The translations under genes were made by a program, and so were the position numbers. The notes under the pieces were generated by a model that was not told the origin of the DNA, searched no databases, and saw nothing but the letters and a program-made list of their open reading frames with translations. Shown here one piece after another: positions 1 through 6,988 of a DNA stretch of 14,846 nt. How positions within the stretch are numbered: the stretch's first letter is position 1; each line of letters starts with the position of its first letter. The stretch comes from an uncultured Prevotellamassilia sp. GTDB lineage: Bacteria; Bacteroidota; Bacteroidia; Bacteroidales; Bacteroidaceae. The stretch lies in the NCBI GenBank assembly GCA_934255485.1, contig CAKQOG010000042.1, positions 1 through 14,846 of the forward strand, read 5' to 3'.

Positions 1-67
1 AAGTTTACGCAAATGATTGATAATCAGTAAGAAATGTGTGATAAAAATTTTTCAATATTTTTGGAGA

Positions 68-145
68 TATTTTAGGGGAATATGATTTTGGGAGGTTTGG
101 GGGCATGAATTATCATGATTGGGGGATGATTTATTTTAGGGGAAT
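68..145 (+). repeat. Direct repeat of a 14-mer, 64 bp apart, among G-runs
   Basis: TATTTTAGGGGAAT occurs at 68-81 and again, identically, at 132-145. Between the copies lie G-runs at 90-92, 99-103 and 121-125. The period of 64 bp and exact identity are visible. A function is not. The loops between G-runs are too long for a confident G-quadruplex. Confidence 0.5.
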
Positions 146-176
146 TGGTGTTGAACGCGGAAAGGGAAACATAAAT

Positions 177-211
177 GGCCATTAATTGGACATTAATTTG
201 GTCATTCATTC
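177..211 (+). repeat. Three degenerate 11-12 bp tandem units (GGnCATTnATT)
   Basis: Three adjacent units read GGCCATTAATT (177-187), GGACATTAATTT (188-199) and GGTCATTCATTC (200-211). The shared core is GGnCATTnATT, repeating about once per helical turn. The phasing could suit a DNA-binding protein, but slippage-derived sequence is equally possible. Confidence 0.45.
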
Positions 212-456
212 GTTCTTGCTGAAATGTTTAATGGGATGGATGGGAGGCAATAGAGAATATATGGATTCAAAGAAAATGCAAGGAGTAAATGTGTTCCATT
301 TATTATTAGATAACATTGCTTAATGCTCATAATTTGAAAAAAATTGATGAACGGGAAGTTTGGACGATTTTACGCGAATTTTGAGAGCTAATTCTTAAGC
401 CTTTGATATTCAATAACTTACAGCATTGCAGTAGGTGAGAGGGAAAGGAGATTTTG

Positions 457-475
457 CTTATAAAGCCTTTATAAG
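457..475. repeat. 19-bp perfect palindrome CTTATAAAG-C-CTTTATAAG
   Basis: The left arm CTTATAAAG (457-465) and right arm CTTTATAAG (467-475) are exact reverse complements around a single central C. It lies six bases before the first of three 16-bp palindromic elements. It could be an operator-like dyad or part of a composite intergenic repeat. Confidence 0.6.
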
Positions 476-480
476 AGGAC

Positions 481-564
481 AAGAATACGTGTCCTTAGCT
501 CTGAAGGATACGTATCCTTAGGGGGATAGAAACGCATTATAAGACTATAAGGATACGTATCCTT
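481..564. repeat. Three copies of a 16-bp palindromic element
   Basis: AAGGATACGTATCCTT, a perfect 16-bp palindrome, occurs identically at 504-519 and 549-564. A variant differing at two positions (AAGAATACGTGTCCTT) lies at 481-496. Starts are 23 and 45 bp apart, close to two and four helical turns, so the copies sit roughly on one face of the DNA. The variant is also part of a second imperfect dyad, AGGACAAG/CGTGTCCT at 476-495. The spacing suggests cooperative protein binding. A dispersed palindromic intergenic repeat is the main alternative. No spacer pattern supports CRISPR. Confidence 0.7.
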
Positions 565-702
565 GTAAAAAAGGAAGGCGATTGGTTTTTGAACGAATGT
601 GTAAAATGGTTAATTGTCTAACCCATTTATTAAATAAATTAACATCTCATTTCTATTTCAAAATTTTTGGATGTCAATATTTGTTACTAAAAAAAGGGGA
701 GA

Positions 703-1281
703 TCAGCATCCATCGAATACTTCGGACTCTTCGGTATTAATGGTTGGAAAAGAAATGGGGGTTTCGGATGGCGGTTCTTCGCCCGAAGAGCCACTATCAT
801 CGTCGGAGAACTGATAAGAGTAAACAGGTTTGAGGCCGGGATAATTATAGTAGATCTGCCTTTTTCCACATAGGATGACGAGTTTGCCAAGGTTATCGGG
901 GTTGTCGGATAAGTTGAGTTGGATGCGCGCTTCGGAGTTGGCAAGGAGCTGCATGGGGGCACACTTGTGATAGTCGGTCTCGGTGGGAGAATCGGCTAAA
1001 ACGATGTTGGTAGCCGAAATGTCTGCTTCGCTAACTGAGAAAATGGTACGCGCCATTGATCCGCTTTTAGGGATGTAGCCCACAATATAGCCTTTTACAT
1101 AGACTATATCCTCGTTATCGATCTTTGCAAGGTCTTGAACCGCATACACACTATCAGAGTTGGTGGGAGTTGAGGGCGTGACTCCCCCGCCATTGCCATT
1201 ATTATCGGAGGGAAGTTCAATCTTTCCGCACGAACCAACAAGGAGTATAGCCAAAATCAGAGCAAAGAAGGATTTGTGCAT
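703..1281 (-). CDS. Lipoprotein with DUF6359-like (OB-fold-like) domain
   Basis: This encodes a 192-residue predicted lipoprotein. The ATG at 1281 is chosen over an upstream frame start at 1311 because it begins a clean signal peptide (MHKSFFALILAILLVGSC) with the lipobox cysteine at residue 18. A Gly/Asn/Pro/Thr-rich linker (residues 25-44) leads into one domain at about 45-158. Its pattern (VYVKGYIVGYI, then NIVLADSPTETDYHKCAPMQL, then LGKLVILCGK and YPGLKPV) matches my memory of the DUF6359 family of Bacteroidota surface proteins. Molecular function is unknown. The tail (159-192) is acidic, rich in Ser/Glu/Pro, and stops abruptly at FDGC, so a lost C-terminal domain is possible, although no continuation is readable downstream. 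It lies 36 nt after murI on the same strand, so co-transcription is plausible. Envelope location is inferred from the lipobox. Confidence 0.8.
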   Translation of the reverse strand: MHKSFFALILAILLVGSCGKIELPSDNNGNGGGVTPSTPTNSDSVYAVQDLAKIDNEDIVYVKGYIVGYIPKSGSMARTIFSVSEADISATNIVLADSPTETDYHKCAPMQLLANSEARIQLNLSDNPDNLGKLVILCGKRQIYYNYPGLKPVYSYQFSDDDSGSSGEEPPSETPISFPTINTEESEVFDGC

Positions 1282-1317
1282 GGTATGATAAAGGTTTAGG
1301 ATTATTGTCACAAAATT

Positions 1318-2190
1318 CTATTCTAAATTAATCGTTTCAGCCTCAACTTTTTCGTGCATAAAGAGGGCTGCACTCTGATTGAATTTATCAGAACTCTCGG
1401 TGGTGAGATAATGGCATGTGCCATGCTGCGAAAGGCGTGTTTGTATTTCGGGATGACGCTGCAAGTAATTGCTCAAAGATGCAGCTACGTATTCGCCTTG
1501 AGGCACAATGCGAACCCCCGAAGGCACATACTTTACGATTTTGTTCATCAACAATGGGTAGTGCGTACAACCCAAGATGAGCGTATCGATAAGAGGGTCA
1601 AGGCGCATAATGCCATCGATACGTTTTTTTACAAAGTAGTCGGCACCTGGAGAGTCGAATTCATAATTTTCGACCAACGGAACCCACATGGGACATGCAA
1701 GACCTGTAACCTCGATATCGGGCCAAAGTTTGTGAATTTCCATGGCATAAGACCCCGAATTGACGGTGCCCGCCGTGGCGAGTAGCCCCACGTGGCGTGA
1801 ATGGGTGAGTGGACCAATGGCCTCGACTGTTGGACGGATAACGCCCAAGACGCGGCGTTCGGGGTCGATGTGTGGGAGGTCGTTTTGCTGAATAGTACGC
1901 AAGGCTTTAGCTGATGCTGTGTTGCACGCAAGTATTACTAATTGGCAACCTTGTGCAAAGAGTGCTTGAACAGCCTGCAAGGTATAGCGATAGATGATAT
2001 CGAATGAGTGAGAGCCATAGGGGGCACGTGCGTTGTCGCCTAAATACAGATAATCGTATTGCGGAAGCGTTTGGCGAATTTGGCGTAAGATGGTTAAACC
2101 TCCATACCCCGAGTCGAACACACCAATAAGTCCCTTACTTTGAAGGTGAGAGATTTTATTAGTATTTGCGTTGTTGTTGTCTGTAGACAT
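1318..2190 (-). CDS. murI: Glutamate racemase
   Basis: This cytoplasmic enzyme interconverts L- and D-glutamate, supplying D-Glu for the peptidoglycan stem peptide. It is 290 residues long, close to the usual 260-290. Family motifs appear in order: GVFDSGYGGLT (catalytic Asp26), YLGDNARAPYG (about 48-59), LACNTASA with the first catalytic Cys89, and LGCTHYPLL with the second catalytic Cys208 and His210. All key residues are intact. The ATG at 2190 is preferred over an in-frame TTG two codons upstream. The first 18 residues are Asn-rich and probably a disordered extension. It follows the ompH-like gene by 116 nt on the same strand and precedes a lipoprotein gene by 36 nt. An ompH-murI pairing is familiar in Bacteroidales, but bamA, usually just upstream, is not seen here. 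Confidence 0.96.
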   Translation of the reverse strand: MSTDNNNANTNKISHLQSKGLIGVFDSGYGGLTILRQIRQTLPQYDYLYLGDNARAPYGSHSFDIIYRYTLQAVQALFAQGCQLVILACNTASAKALRTIQQNDLPHIDPERRVLGVIRPTVEAIGPLTHSRHVGLLATAGTVNSGSYAMEIHKLWPDIEVTGLACPMWVPLVENYEFDSPGADYFVKKRIDGIMRLDPLIDTLILGCTHYPLLMNKIVKYVPSGVRIVPQGEYVAASLSNYLQRHPEIQTRLSQHGTCHYLTTESSDKFNQSAALFMHEKVEAETINLE

Positions 2191-2306
2191 TATCAAGACT
2201 ATTATTTTATACTAAGTAGGTATTCAAAACCAATTTATGTAATCATATTTTGCATTAATTGATATGCCTTTTTGAGCACCTACTTAATTGTTTCAACAAA
2301 TGTGTT

Positions 2307-2825
2307 TTACTTGATTTTATTATACCTTTCAAGCACAAAAGAAGTTACATCTTCGCCCACTTGGGGATGGATAAAAGGCACTGTATGAAGCGATGTATCA
2401 AGTATATACTCATAGCCATGCTCAAGCCCAACTATGCGTATGGCATGCGCCATGCGTTGCTGTATAGGGGCAAGCAACTGCTTTTGGGTGCTACTAAGTA
2501 GAGAATCGGCCTGCTGCCTAAAAGCCATGTTCTTCTCAAGAGATTGCTGAAGGTCGGCTTGACGTTTGGCCATGATGTTGGGGGTAAACTGCTTTTGTCC
2601 TTGTAGGAACTCTGCATACTGACGCCTAAAGGTTTGTTCGTTATAGTCGGCCTCAGCCTTGTATTTACCCTTTAGTTGCTCAATTTGTTGCTCAATGCGT
2701 TGGTAGTCGGGCAAGGTTTTGAGCAATGAGTCTACATTGACATAGCCAAACTTAATGTTGCTTTGTGCCGAAACAGAAATGCTCATAGCACAAGCGAATA
2801 TGAAAGATATAAAAAGACGTTTCAT
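2307..2825 (-). CDS. OmpH/Skp-family periplasmic chaperone
   Basis: This is a 172-residue periplasmic protein of the OmpH/Skp family, which holds unfolded outer-membrane proteins during transit to the Bam machine. A signal peptide covers residues 1-20 (MKRLFISFIFACAMSISVSA, cleavage before QS). The mature protein opens with the typical beta strand FGYVNVDSLL. A long Gln/Lys/Glu-rich helical region (about 38-125) fits the coiled-coil tentacles, and a C-terminal strand segment (YEYILDTS...VPFIHPQVGEDVTSFVL) matches the family. The ATG at 2825 is chosen because the alternative upstream ATG at 2849 overlaps a good -7 box (2846-2854) and would add residues before the signal peptide. It is divergent from the LolA-like gene and upstream of murI. 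The chaperone role is by family membership only. Confidence 0.9.
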   Translation of the reverse strand: MKRLFISFIFACAMSISVSAQSNIKFGYVNVDSLLKTLPDYQRIEQQIEQLKGKYKAEADYNEQTFRRQYAEFLQGQKQFTPNIMAKRQADLQQSLEKNMAFRQQADSLLSSTQKQLLAPIQQRMAHAIRIVGLEHGYEYILDTSLHTVPFIHPQVGEDVTSFVLERYNKIK

Positions 2826-2845
2826 AAAAAAAGCATTTAATAACG

Positions 2846-2854
2846 GCAAACTTA
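2846..2854 (-). promoter_or_regulatory. -7 box TAAGTTTGC for the ompH-like gene
   Basis: On the minus strand, TAAGTTTGC matches the Bacteroidota -7 consensus TAnnTTTG. The start codon is about 20 nt downstream, giving a short leader. No clear TTTG -33 element is found at 19-21 bp spacing (TAAA lies there), so strength is uncertain. Its position supports the ATG at 2825 as the translation start. Confidence 0.55.
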
Positions 2855-2983
2855 TACATTTTAGTTGGATTAGTTTAAATAAGAATGCAGAAAATTACAA
2901 ATAAAGATTAGAAGTAGCCCAATATTGGATAAACGCGAACTATAAAAAAGCATTTTCATGCGCTAAAATAAGTCACATTTGTT

Positions 2984-2992
2984 TATATTTGC
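2984..2992 (+). promoter_or_regulatory. -7 box TATATTTGC for the lolA-like/trxB pair
   Basis: TATATTTGC matches TAnnTTTG and lies about 30 nt before the LolA-like start codon. The expected TTTG about 19 bp upstream is absent. The box is the best promoter candidate for the two-gene plus-strand unit that ends at the trxB terminator. It is separate from the ompH promoter, leaving about 130 bp between the two divergent -7 boxes. Confidence 0.55.
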
Positions 2993-3022
2993 ACTTACAT
3001 ATTACAAAAGAAACAGAAAAGT

Positions 3023-3661
3023 ATGAAAATACGACGCATATTCTTAACTCTTACGGCAGCTTTTGCTGTAAGTATTTCAAGCATGGCACAAACGGCACGC
3101 CAAGTGTTAGACCAAACAGCCACGAAACTGCGCAATAGCGGTGGCATAGAAGTTACGTTTGAAGGCACACAATTTAAAGGCACTCACGAGGCTGGCTCTG
3201 CTACAGGAAACATACAGGTGCAAGGTTCGAAATTTAAGATTGTATCGAACGCTCTGACCACATGGTTTGACGGACATACACAATGGACGCTGATGAATGG
3301 TAGCGACGAGGTGAACGTAAGCAAGCCCTCGGCTACGGAACTACAACAGGTGAACCCTTACACCTTTTTAAACCTTTACAAACAAGGCTACAACTTAAAA
3401 CTTGCCACAGTATACTATCACGGCAAAGCTTGCCACGAGGTGAGAATGATAGCCCAAAATAAGGGAAATGGCCTGCAATTAGTAATAGCCGTGATAGATA
3501 AACAGAGCAAAATGCCACTCTCGCTGAGAATGAAAGATAATCACGGAGAATGGACGCGCATACGCATCAACGGCATACACACGCACAAACGTTGGAACGA
3601 TGCCAATTTTAGATTTAACCAAAAAAATCACCCCAATATAGAGGTGATAGATTTGAGATAA
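3023..3661 (+). CDS. LolA-like outer-membrane lipoprotein carrier protein
   Basis: This is a 212-residue periplasmic protein resembling LolA, which ferries lipoproteins from the inner to the outer membrane. A signal peptide spans residues 1-22 (cleavage after SMA, before Gln23). The mature part begins with the LolA-like helix ARQVLDQTATKLRNSGGIEVTFEGT. It continues with strand patterns (GNIQVQGSKFKI, LTTWFDGHTQWTL) typical of the half-barrel fold, followed by NPYTFLNLYKQGY. Length and signal peptide fit the family. The gene lies 34 nt upstream of trxB on the same strand, a lolA-like/trxB neighbourhood I recall from other Bacteroidales, where ftsK is often just upstream. Here the upstream neighbour is the divergent ompH-like gene. 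Sequence conservation in LolA is low, so the exact substrate is inferred. Confidence 0.85.
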   Translation: MKIRRIFLTLTAAFAVSISSMAQTARQVLDQTATKLRNSGGIEVTFEGTQFKGTHEAGSATGNIQVQGSKFKIVSNALTTWFDGHTQWTLMNGSDEVNVSKPSATELQQVNPYTFLNLYKQGYNLKLATVYYHGKACHEVRMIAQNKGNGLQLVIAVIDKQSKMPLSLRMKDNHGEWTRIRINGIHTHKRWNDANFRFNQKNHPNIEVIDLR

Positions 3662-3695
3662 GATTTTTAAACCATACACTTTTTATTTTCCCTAT

Positions 3696-4640
3696 ATGTC
3701 AAGCACAAACAACATCATACCTTGCGTTATTTTAGGCTCTGGTCCTGCTGGATATACAGCTGCCATTTACACAGCACGCGCTGGATATAAGCCCGTTATT
3801 TACGAAGGGCTACAGCCTGGAGGACAACTTACGATTACTACCGAAGTAGAGAATTTTCCGGGATTTCCCGAAGGCATTGATGCCAACGAACTAATGGACA
3901 ACATGCGCCAACAAGCTGAACGATTTGGCGCTGAAATACGCTCTTCGATAGCTACAAAGGTAGATTTGTCGGCATCGCCTTACACCATTTGGTTAGACGA
4001 TGACAGCGTGGTGAAGTGCCAAACGCTGGTGATAGCTACTGGTGCATCTGCTAAATATTTGGGATTGGCAGACGAAAAGAAGTATCAAGGGCAAGGAGTG
4101 AGCGCATGTGCTACTTGCGATGGTTTCTTCTACCGCAAAAAGACGGTGGCTGTAGTTGGTGGCGGCGATACCGCTTGCGAAGAGGCTACCTACTTGGCTG
4201 GACTGGCGAGCAAAGTATACTTGATTGTGCGCAAACCTTATCTGCGTGCATCGAAGGCTATGCAAGACCGTGTGTTTGGCAACGACAAGATTGAAGTACT
4301 ATTTGAGACCAATACGCTTGGACTATATGGCGAGAACGGAGTGGAAGGTGCTCATGTGGTTTACCGCAAAGGCAAAAGCGATGAAAAGGTGTACGACTTG
4401 CCTATAGATGGTTTTTTCCTTGCCATTGGACACAAGCCCAATAGCGACCTGTTTAAGCCTTGGATAAAGACAGACGAAGTGGGTTATATCATTACTGAAG
4501 ATGGATCGCCACGTACGGGCATCCCTGGGGTGTTTGCTGCTGGCGACGTGGCCGACCCTCATTACCGCCAAGCTATTACTGCGGCTGCAGCAGGATGCAA
4601 AGCGGGAATTGAAGTGGACAAGTATTTGAAAAGTATGTAA
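3696..4640 (+). CDS. trxB: Thioredoxin reductase (NADPH)
   Basis: This 314-residue cytoplasmic flavoprotein uses NADPH to reduce oxidised thioredoxin. The FAD-binding motif GSGPAG is at residues 14-19, followed by GGQLTITTEVENFPGFP, a hallmark of the low-molecular-weight enzyme. The redox-active disulfide CATC is at 138-141 with the following Asp142. The NADPH-binding GGGDTA is at 155-160, and the second FAD motif GVFAAGD ends at Asp284. Length matches the usual 310-320, and every key residue is present. It sits 34 nt after the LolA-like gene, probably co-transcribed, and is followed 17 nt later by a near-ideal intrinsic terminator. Confidence in the family is very high. Confidence 0.97.
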   Translation: MSSTNNIIPCVILGSGPAGYTAAIYTARAGYKPVIYEGLQPGGQLTITTEVENFPGFPEGIDANELMDNMRQQAERFGAEIRSSIATKVDLSASPYTIWLDDDSVVKCQTLVIATGASAKYLGLADEKKYQGQGVSACATCDGFFYRKKTVAVVGGGDTACEEATYLAGLASKVYLIVRKPYLRASKAMQDRVFGNDKIEVLFETNTLGLYGENGVEGAHVVYRKGKSDEKVYDLPIDGFFLAIGHKPNSDLFKPWIKTDEVGYIITEDGSPRTGIPGVFAAGDVADPHYRQAITAAAAGCKAGIEVDKYLKSM

Positions 4641-4657
4641 TTAAACACAAATTATAT

Positions 4658-4712
4658 AAGAGTTTAAGGGCAAAACTACACAATTAGCATTGCCCTTAAA
4701 CTCTTCTTTTTT
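4658..4712 (+). terminator. Strong rho-independent terminator after trxB
   Basis: The arms AAGAGTTTAAGGGCA (4658-4672) and TGCCCTTAAACTCTT (4691-4705) are perfect 15-bp reverse complements with an 18-nt loop. They are followed by CTTTTTT. The right arm contains an in-frame TTG (4690) that extends the sulfatase reading frame, which argues against that start. Confidence 0.9.
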
Positions 4713-4737
4713 AAGAAAATCCTTAATACCTCATATC

Positions 4738-6894
4738 ATGACAAAATCTTCTGTTATTCTGCTTGGAAGTGGCTTGCTATCATTTGCCACTGCACAAGCA
4801 CAAAACGAACGCCCCAATGTGATAATGATTGTGGCAGACGACCTTGGATATGGCGACCTTTCGTGTTATGGCGCCACACGTATCAGCACCCCCAACGTAG
4901 ACAGCGTGGCTAATGCAGGCATAAGATTTACCGATGCACATGCTGTGGCATCTACCAGTACGCCATCACGCTATTCGCTCTTGACAGGTGAATATTGCTT
5001 TAGACGACCAGGAACAGACATTGCCACTGGCGATGCTGGCATGATTATCCGTCCCGACCAATACACATTGGCCGATATGTTTAGAAGCAAAGGCTACCAC
5101 ACTGCCGCTATAGGCAAATGGCACTTGGGATTGGGTAGCGAAACGGGTAAGCAAAACTGGAATAAGAAATTGGATATGGGACTTGACAGTATTGGCTTTG
5201 ATTATTACTACATCATGGCTGCTACTGCCGACCGCGTGCCTTGCGTTTATATTGAAAACGGAGAGGTGGTAAACTATGACAAAGATGCCCCTATCAGCGT
5301 GAGCTATAGCACTAACTTTGCGGGTGAACCTACTGGCGCAAAGAACCCCGAGTTGCTTACTAAACTAAAATCAAGTCATGGACATAACCAAGCAATCGTG
5401 AACGGCATAGGCCGCATAGGATACATGCAAGGTGGCGGCAAGGCTCTGTGGCGCGATGAAGACATTGCAGACTCTATCATCGTGAGTGCTACAAGATTTA
5501 TGGAACAAAAGAGGGATGAACCTTTCTTTATGTACCTCTGCACAAACGATGTACACGTGCCACGCATGCCGAACGAACGCTTTCGCGGAAAGAGTGTGAT
5601 GGGGCTGAGAGGCGAGGCTATCATGCAATTTGACTACACTATAGGCCAAATAACACAGAAGCTAAGAGACCTTGGCATTGCCGACAATACATTGCTCATT
5701 ATCACCAGCGACAATGGTCCGGTGCTCGACGATGGATACCAAGATAAGGCTGTTGAACTTGCAGGGAGTCACAAGCCTGGCGGCCCATGGCGTGGAGGAA
5801 AATATAGTGCTTTTGAAGCGGGAACTGCCGTTCCTTTCATCGTAAGTTGGGCAGGACATACGCCAAAAGGCAAGGTGAGCGACGCCTTGATTTCTCACAT
5901 TGACTATATGGCTTCACTCGGAGCTCTGATTGGTGCAAAACTTCCACTTCTTGCAGGTATAGACAGCCAAGACCACCTAAGCACTTGGTTGGGACAAGAC
6001 GATAACTCGCGTGCATACGTTGCTGCTATGGCGCAAAACCGTACGCTCACACTGCGCACACGCCAATTTAAATATATAGAACCGAGCAATGGTGGTGCAC
6101 TGCAAGGCGACACAAAGATTGAGACGGGCTACAATGCTAAGCCTCAACTCTACAATATTGCAACCAACAAGGGCGAGACTACAAACGTTTATGCATCGCG
6201 CCCTGCAGAGGCTAAACAACTCAGCACACTTTTGGCCGAACTGAGACAACCCTACGCAAGCGGCGACACTTGTTTTTGGTATCACCTGGTAACACCTAAC
6301 AGAGGGTCGCGCTATGCTACTTCTACGGGCGTAGGAAAAGGCATTGTGGGCAAAACAGAAAAGGATGGTAGCGCAAGCGAATGGAAATTTGTGAAACGTA
6401 CAGACGGCGAAACCTATGATATTGTAAACCGCAAAGATGGGGCGTATATCGTGCCTGGCGAAGTTAAGAAGCCAGCCTTGCAACTACTCACATCGGCAAC
6501 TCCCCCCACAAGCGGATGGCAGTTTAAGACTAATGGCATTATGCGTTGCCTTTATGCTGTGACGAATGGCACATCGCAACTTAATCAAGCAGAAAGTGGT
6601 CGCAACTTTATGGTGCTGAATTGGGGCAATGGCACCAATACTACCGATGCAGGATGTCTGTATGCAGCCGTGCTTTGTGATGCTACTACTGATACTACTA
6701 CTGGTATTGATACACCCGAAGTTAGCGCAGACGACCTACGTATTGTCAATGGCAAGGTTTATATAAATGGTATGGCTGAGCCTGCTAAACTCTACGATAT
6801 TAGTGGCAAAATGTTGCCACTGAACACATTGCCTCAGCACACTGGAATATACATTGCAAAAGTTGGGAAAAAGACATTTAAGATTGTGAAATAA
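4738..6894 (+). CDS. Secreted Ser-type sulfatase with T9SS sorting domain
   Basis: This is a 718-residue exported sulfatase. The signal peptide is at 1-22 (MTKSSVILLGSGLLSFATAQAQ). The ATG at 4738 is chosen because the longer frame begins inside the trxB terminator. The sulfatase domain (about 25-515) has NVIMIVADDLGYGD (metal-binding Asp34/Asp35) and the maturation motif STPSR at 74-78. In that motif Ser74, rather than Cys, would become formylglycine via an anaerobic radical-SAM maturase. It also has GKWHLG (Lys127, His129), TSDNG (Asp325, Asn326) and Lys355. Residues about 520-645 form an extra module with W549 and repeated Trp/Asn/Gly patterns, possibly ricin-like beta-trefoil. The last 56 residues (LYDISGK, GIYIAKVGKKTFKIVK) look like a T9SS type A sorting domain. 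The length exceeds typical sulfatases (450-550) because of these additions. Substrate is unknown; a sulfated glycan is likely. Confidence 0.92.
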   Translation: MTKSSVILLGSGLLSFATAQAQNERPNVIMIVADDLGYGDLSCYGATRISTPNVDSVANAGIRFTDAHAVASTSTPSRYSLLTGEYCFRRPGTDIATGDAGMIIRPDQYTLADMFRSKGYHTAAIGKWHLGLGSETGKQNWNKKLDMGLDSIGFDYYYIMAATADRVPCVYIENGEVVNYDKDAPISVSYSTNFAGEPTGAKNPELLTKLKSSHGHNQAIVNGIGRIGYMQGGGKALWRDEDIADSIIVSATRFMEQKRDEPFFMYLCTNDVHVPRMPNERFRGKSVMGLRGEAIMQFDYTIGQITQKLRDLGIADNTLLIITSDNGPVLDDGYQDKAVELAGSHKPGGPWRGGKYSAFEAGTAVPFIVSWAGHTPKGKVSDALISHIDYMASLGALIGAKLPLLAGIDSQDHLSTWLGQDDNSRAYVAAMAQNRTLTLRTRQFKYIEPSNGGALQGDTKIETGYNAKPQLYNIATNKGETTNVYASRPAEAKQLSTLLAELRQPYASGDTCFWYHLVTPNRGSRYATSTGVGKGIVGKTEKDGSASEWKFVKRTDGETYDIVNRKDGAYIVPGEVKKPALQLLTSATPPTSGWQFKTNGIMRCLYAVTNGTSQLNQAESGRNFMVLNWGNGTNTTDAGCLYAAVLCDATTDTTTGIDTPEVSADDLRIVNGKVYINGMAEPAKLYDISGKMLPLNTLPQHTGIYIAKVGKKTFKIVK

Positions 6895-6919
6895 ACAATC
6901 AAACAACGATTTTAAAAAA

Positions 6920-6975
6920 CAGGTGCCAAAGTGTATTGCTCTTATGGGTAATATCATTAGGCACCTGCTTTATAT
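6920..6975 (+). terminator. Possible weak terminator after the sulfatase gene
   Basis: CAGGTGCC (6920-6927) and GGCACCTG (6960-6967) are perfect 8-bp arms around a 32-nt interior that contains further pairing potential. They are followed by the T-rich CTTTATATTTCTC. The tract is interrupted, so termination would be partial. The hairpin contains the alternative upstream start of the next gene (6923), favouring the later ATG at 6989. Confidence 0.45.
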
Positions 6976-6988
6976 TTCTCTTATTTCA

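Larger units (their letters stand above)
1..702. other. Gene-free, repeat-rich AT-rich region
   Basis: No convincing coding sequence is present on either strand: stops are frequent and no frame gives a recognisable protein. The stretch is AT-rich, with G-runs on the plus strand near 75-142, several short direct repeats, and a cluster of palindromes at 457-564. The A+T palindrome ATTTATTAAATAAAT at 625-639 is flanked by inverted GTTAATT/AATTAAC (609-615/637-643). It could form a weak hairpin downstream of the minus-strand lipoprotein gene, but it lacks a GC-rich stem. No tRNA, riboswitch or promoter could be assigned. Whether the region belongs to a gene beyond the window edge cannot be judged. 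Confidence 0.6.

Noticed and set aside
75..142. A G-quadruplex
   Set aside because: G-runs of three or more are separated by loops of up to 17 bases, too long for a confident structure.
481..564. A small CRISPR array
   Set aside because: Repeats are only 16 bp, perfectly palindromic and unequally spaced by 7 and 29 bp, with no cas genes nearby.
703..1281. A frameshifted pseudogene for the DUF6359 lipoprotein
   Set aside because: The signal peptide and domain are intact, and no coding continuation is readable after the stop; truncation remains possible but is unproven.
1354..1785. A 143-codon plus-strand reading frame opposite murI
   Set aside because: It is fully antisense to a gene with all catalytic motifs, and its translation has no recognisable domain, signal or composition; it is a shadow frame.
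4690..4737. An N-terminal extension of the sulfatase starting at 4690
   Set aside because: The codon is TTG and lies in the loop and right arm of the trxB terminator; the downstream ATG starts a proper signal peptide.
5977..6483. A 168-codon minus-strand frame opposite the sulfatase gene
   Set aside because: It lies inside the sulfatase coding sequence, is Cys/Arg/Ser-rich in the way antisense frames often are, and has no family resemblance.
6923..6988. An extended start for the glycosylase
   Set aside because: The extension lies within a hairpin and is not conserved-looking; the ATG at 6989 begins close to the family core.
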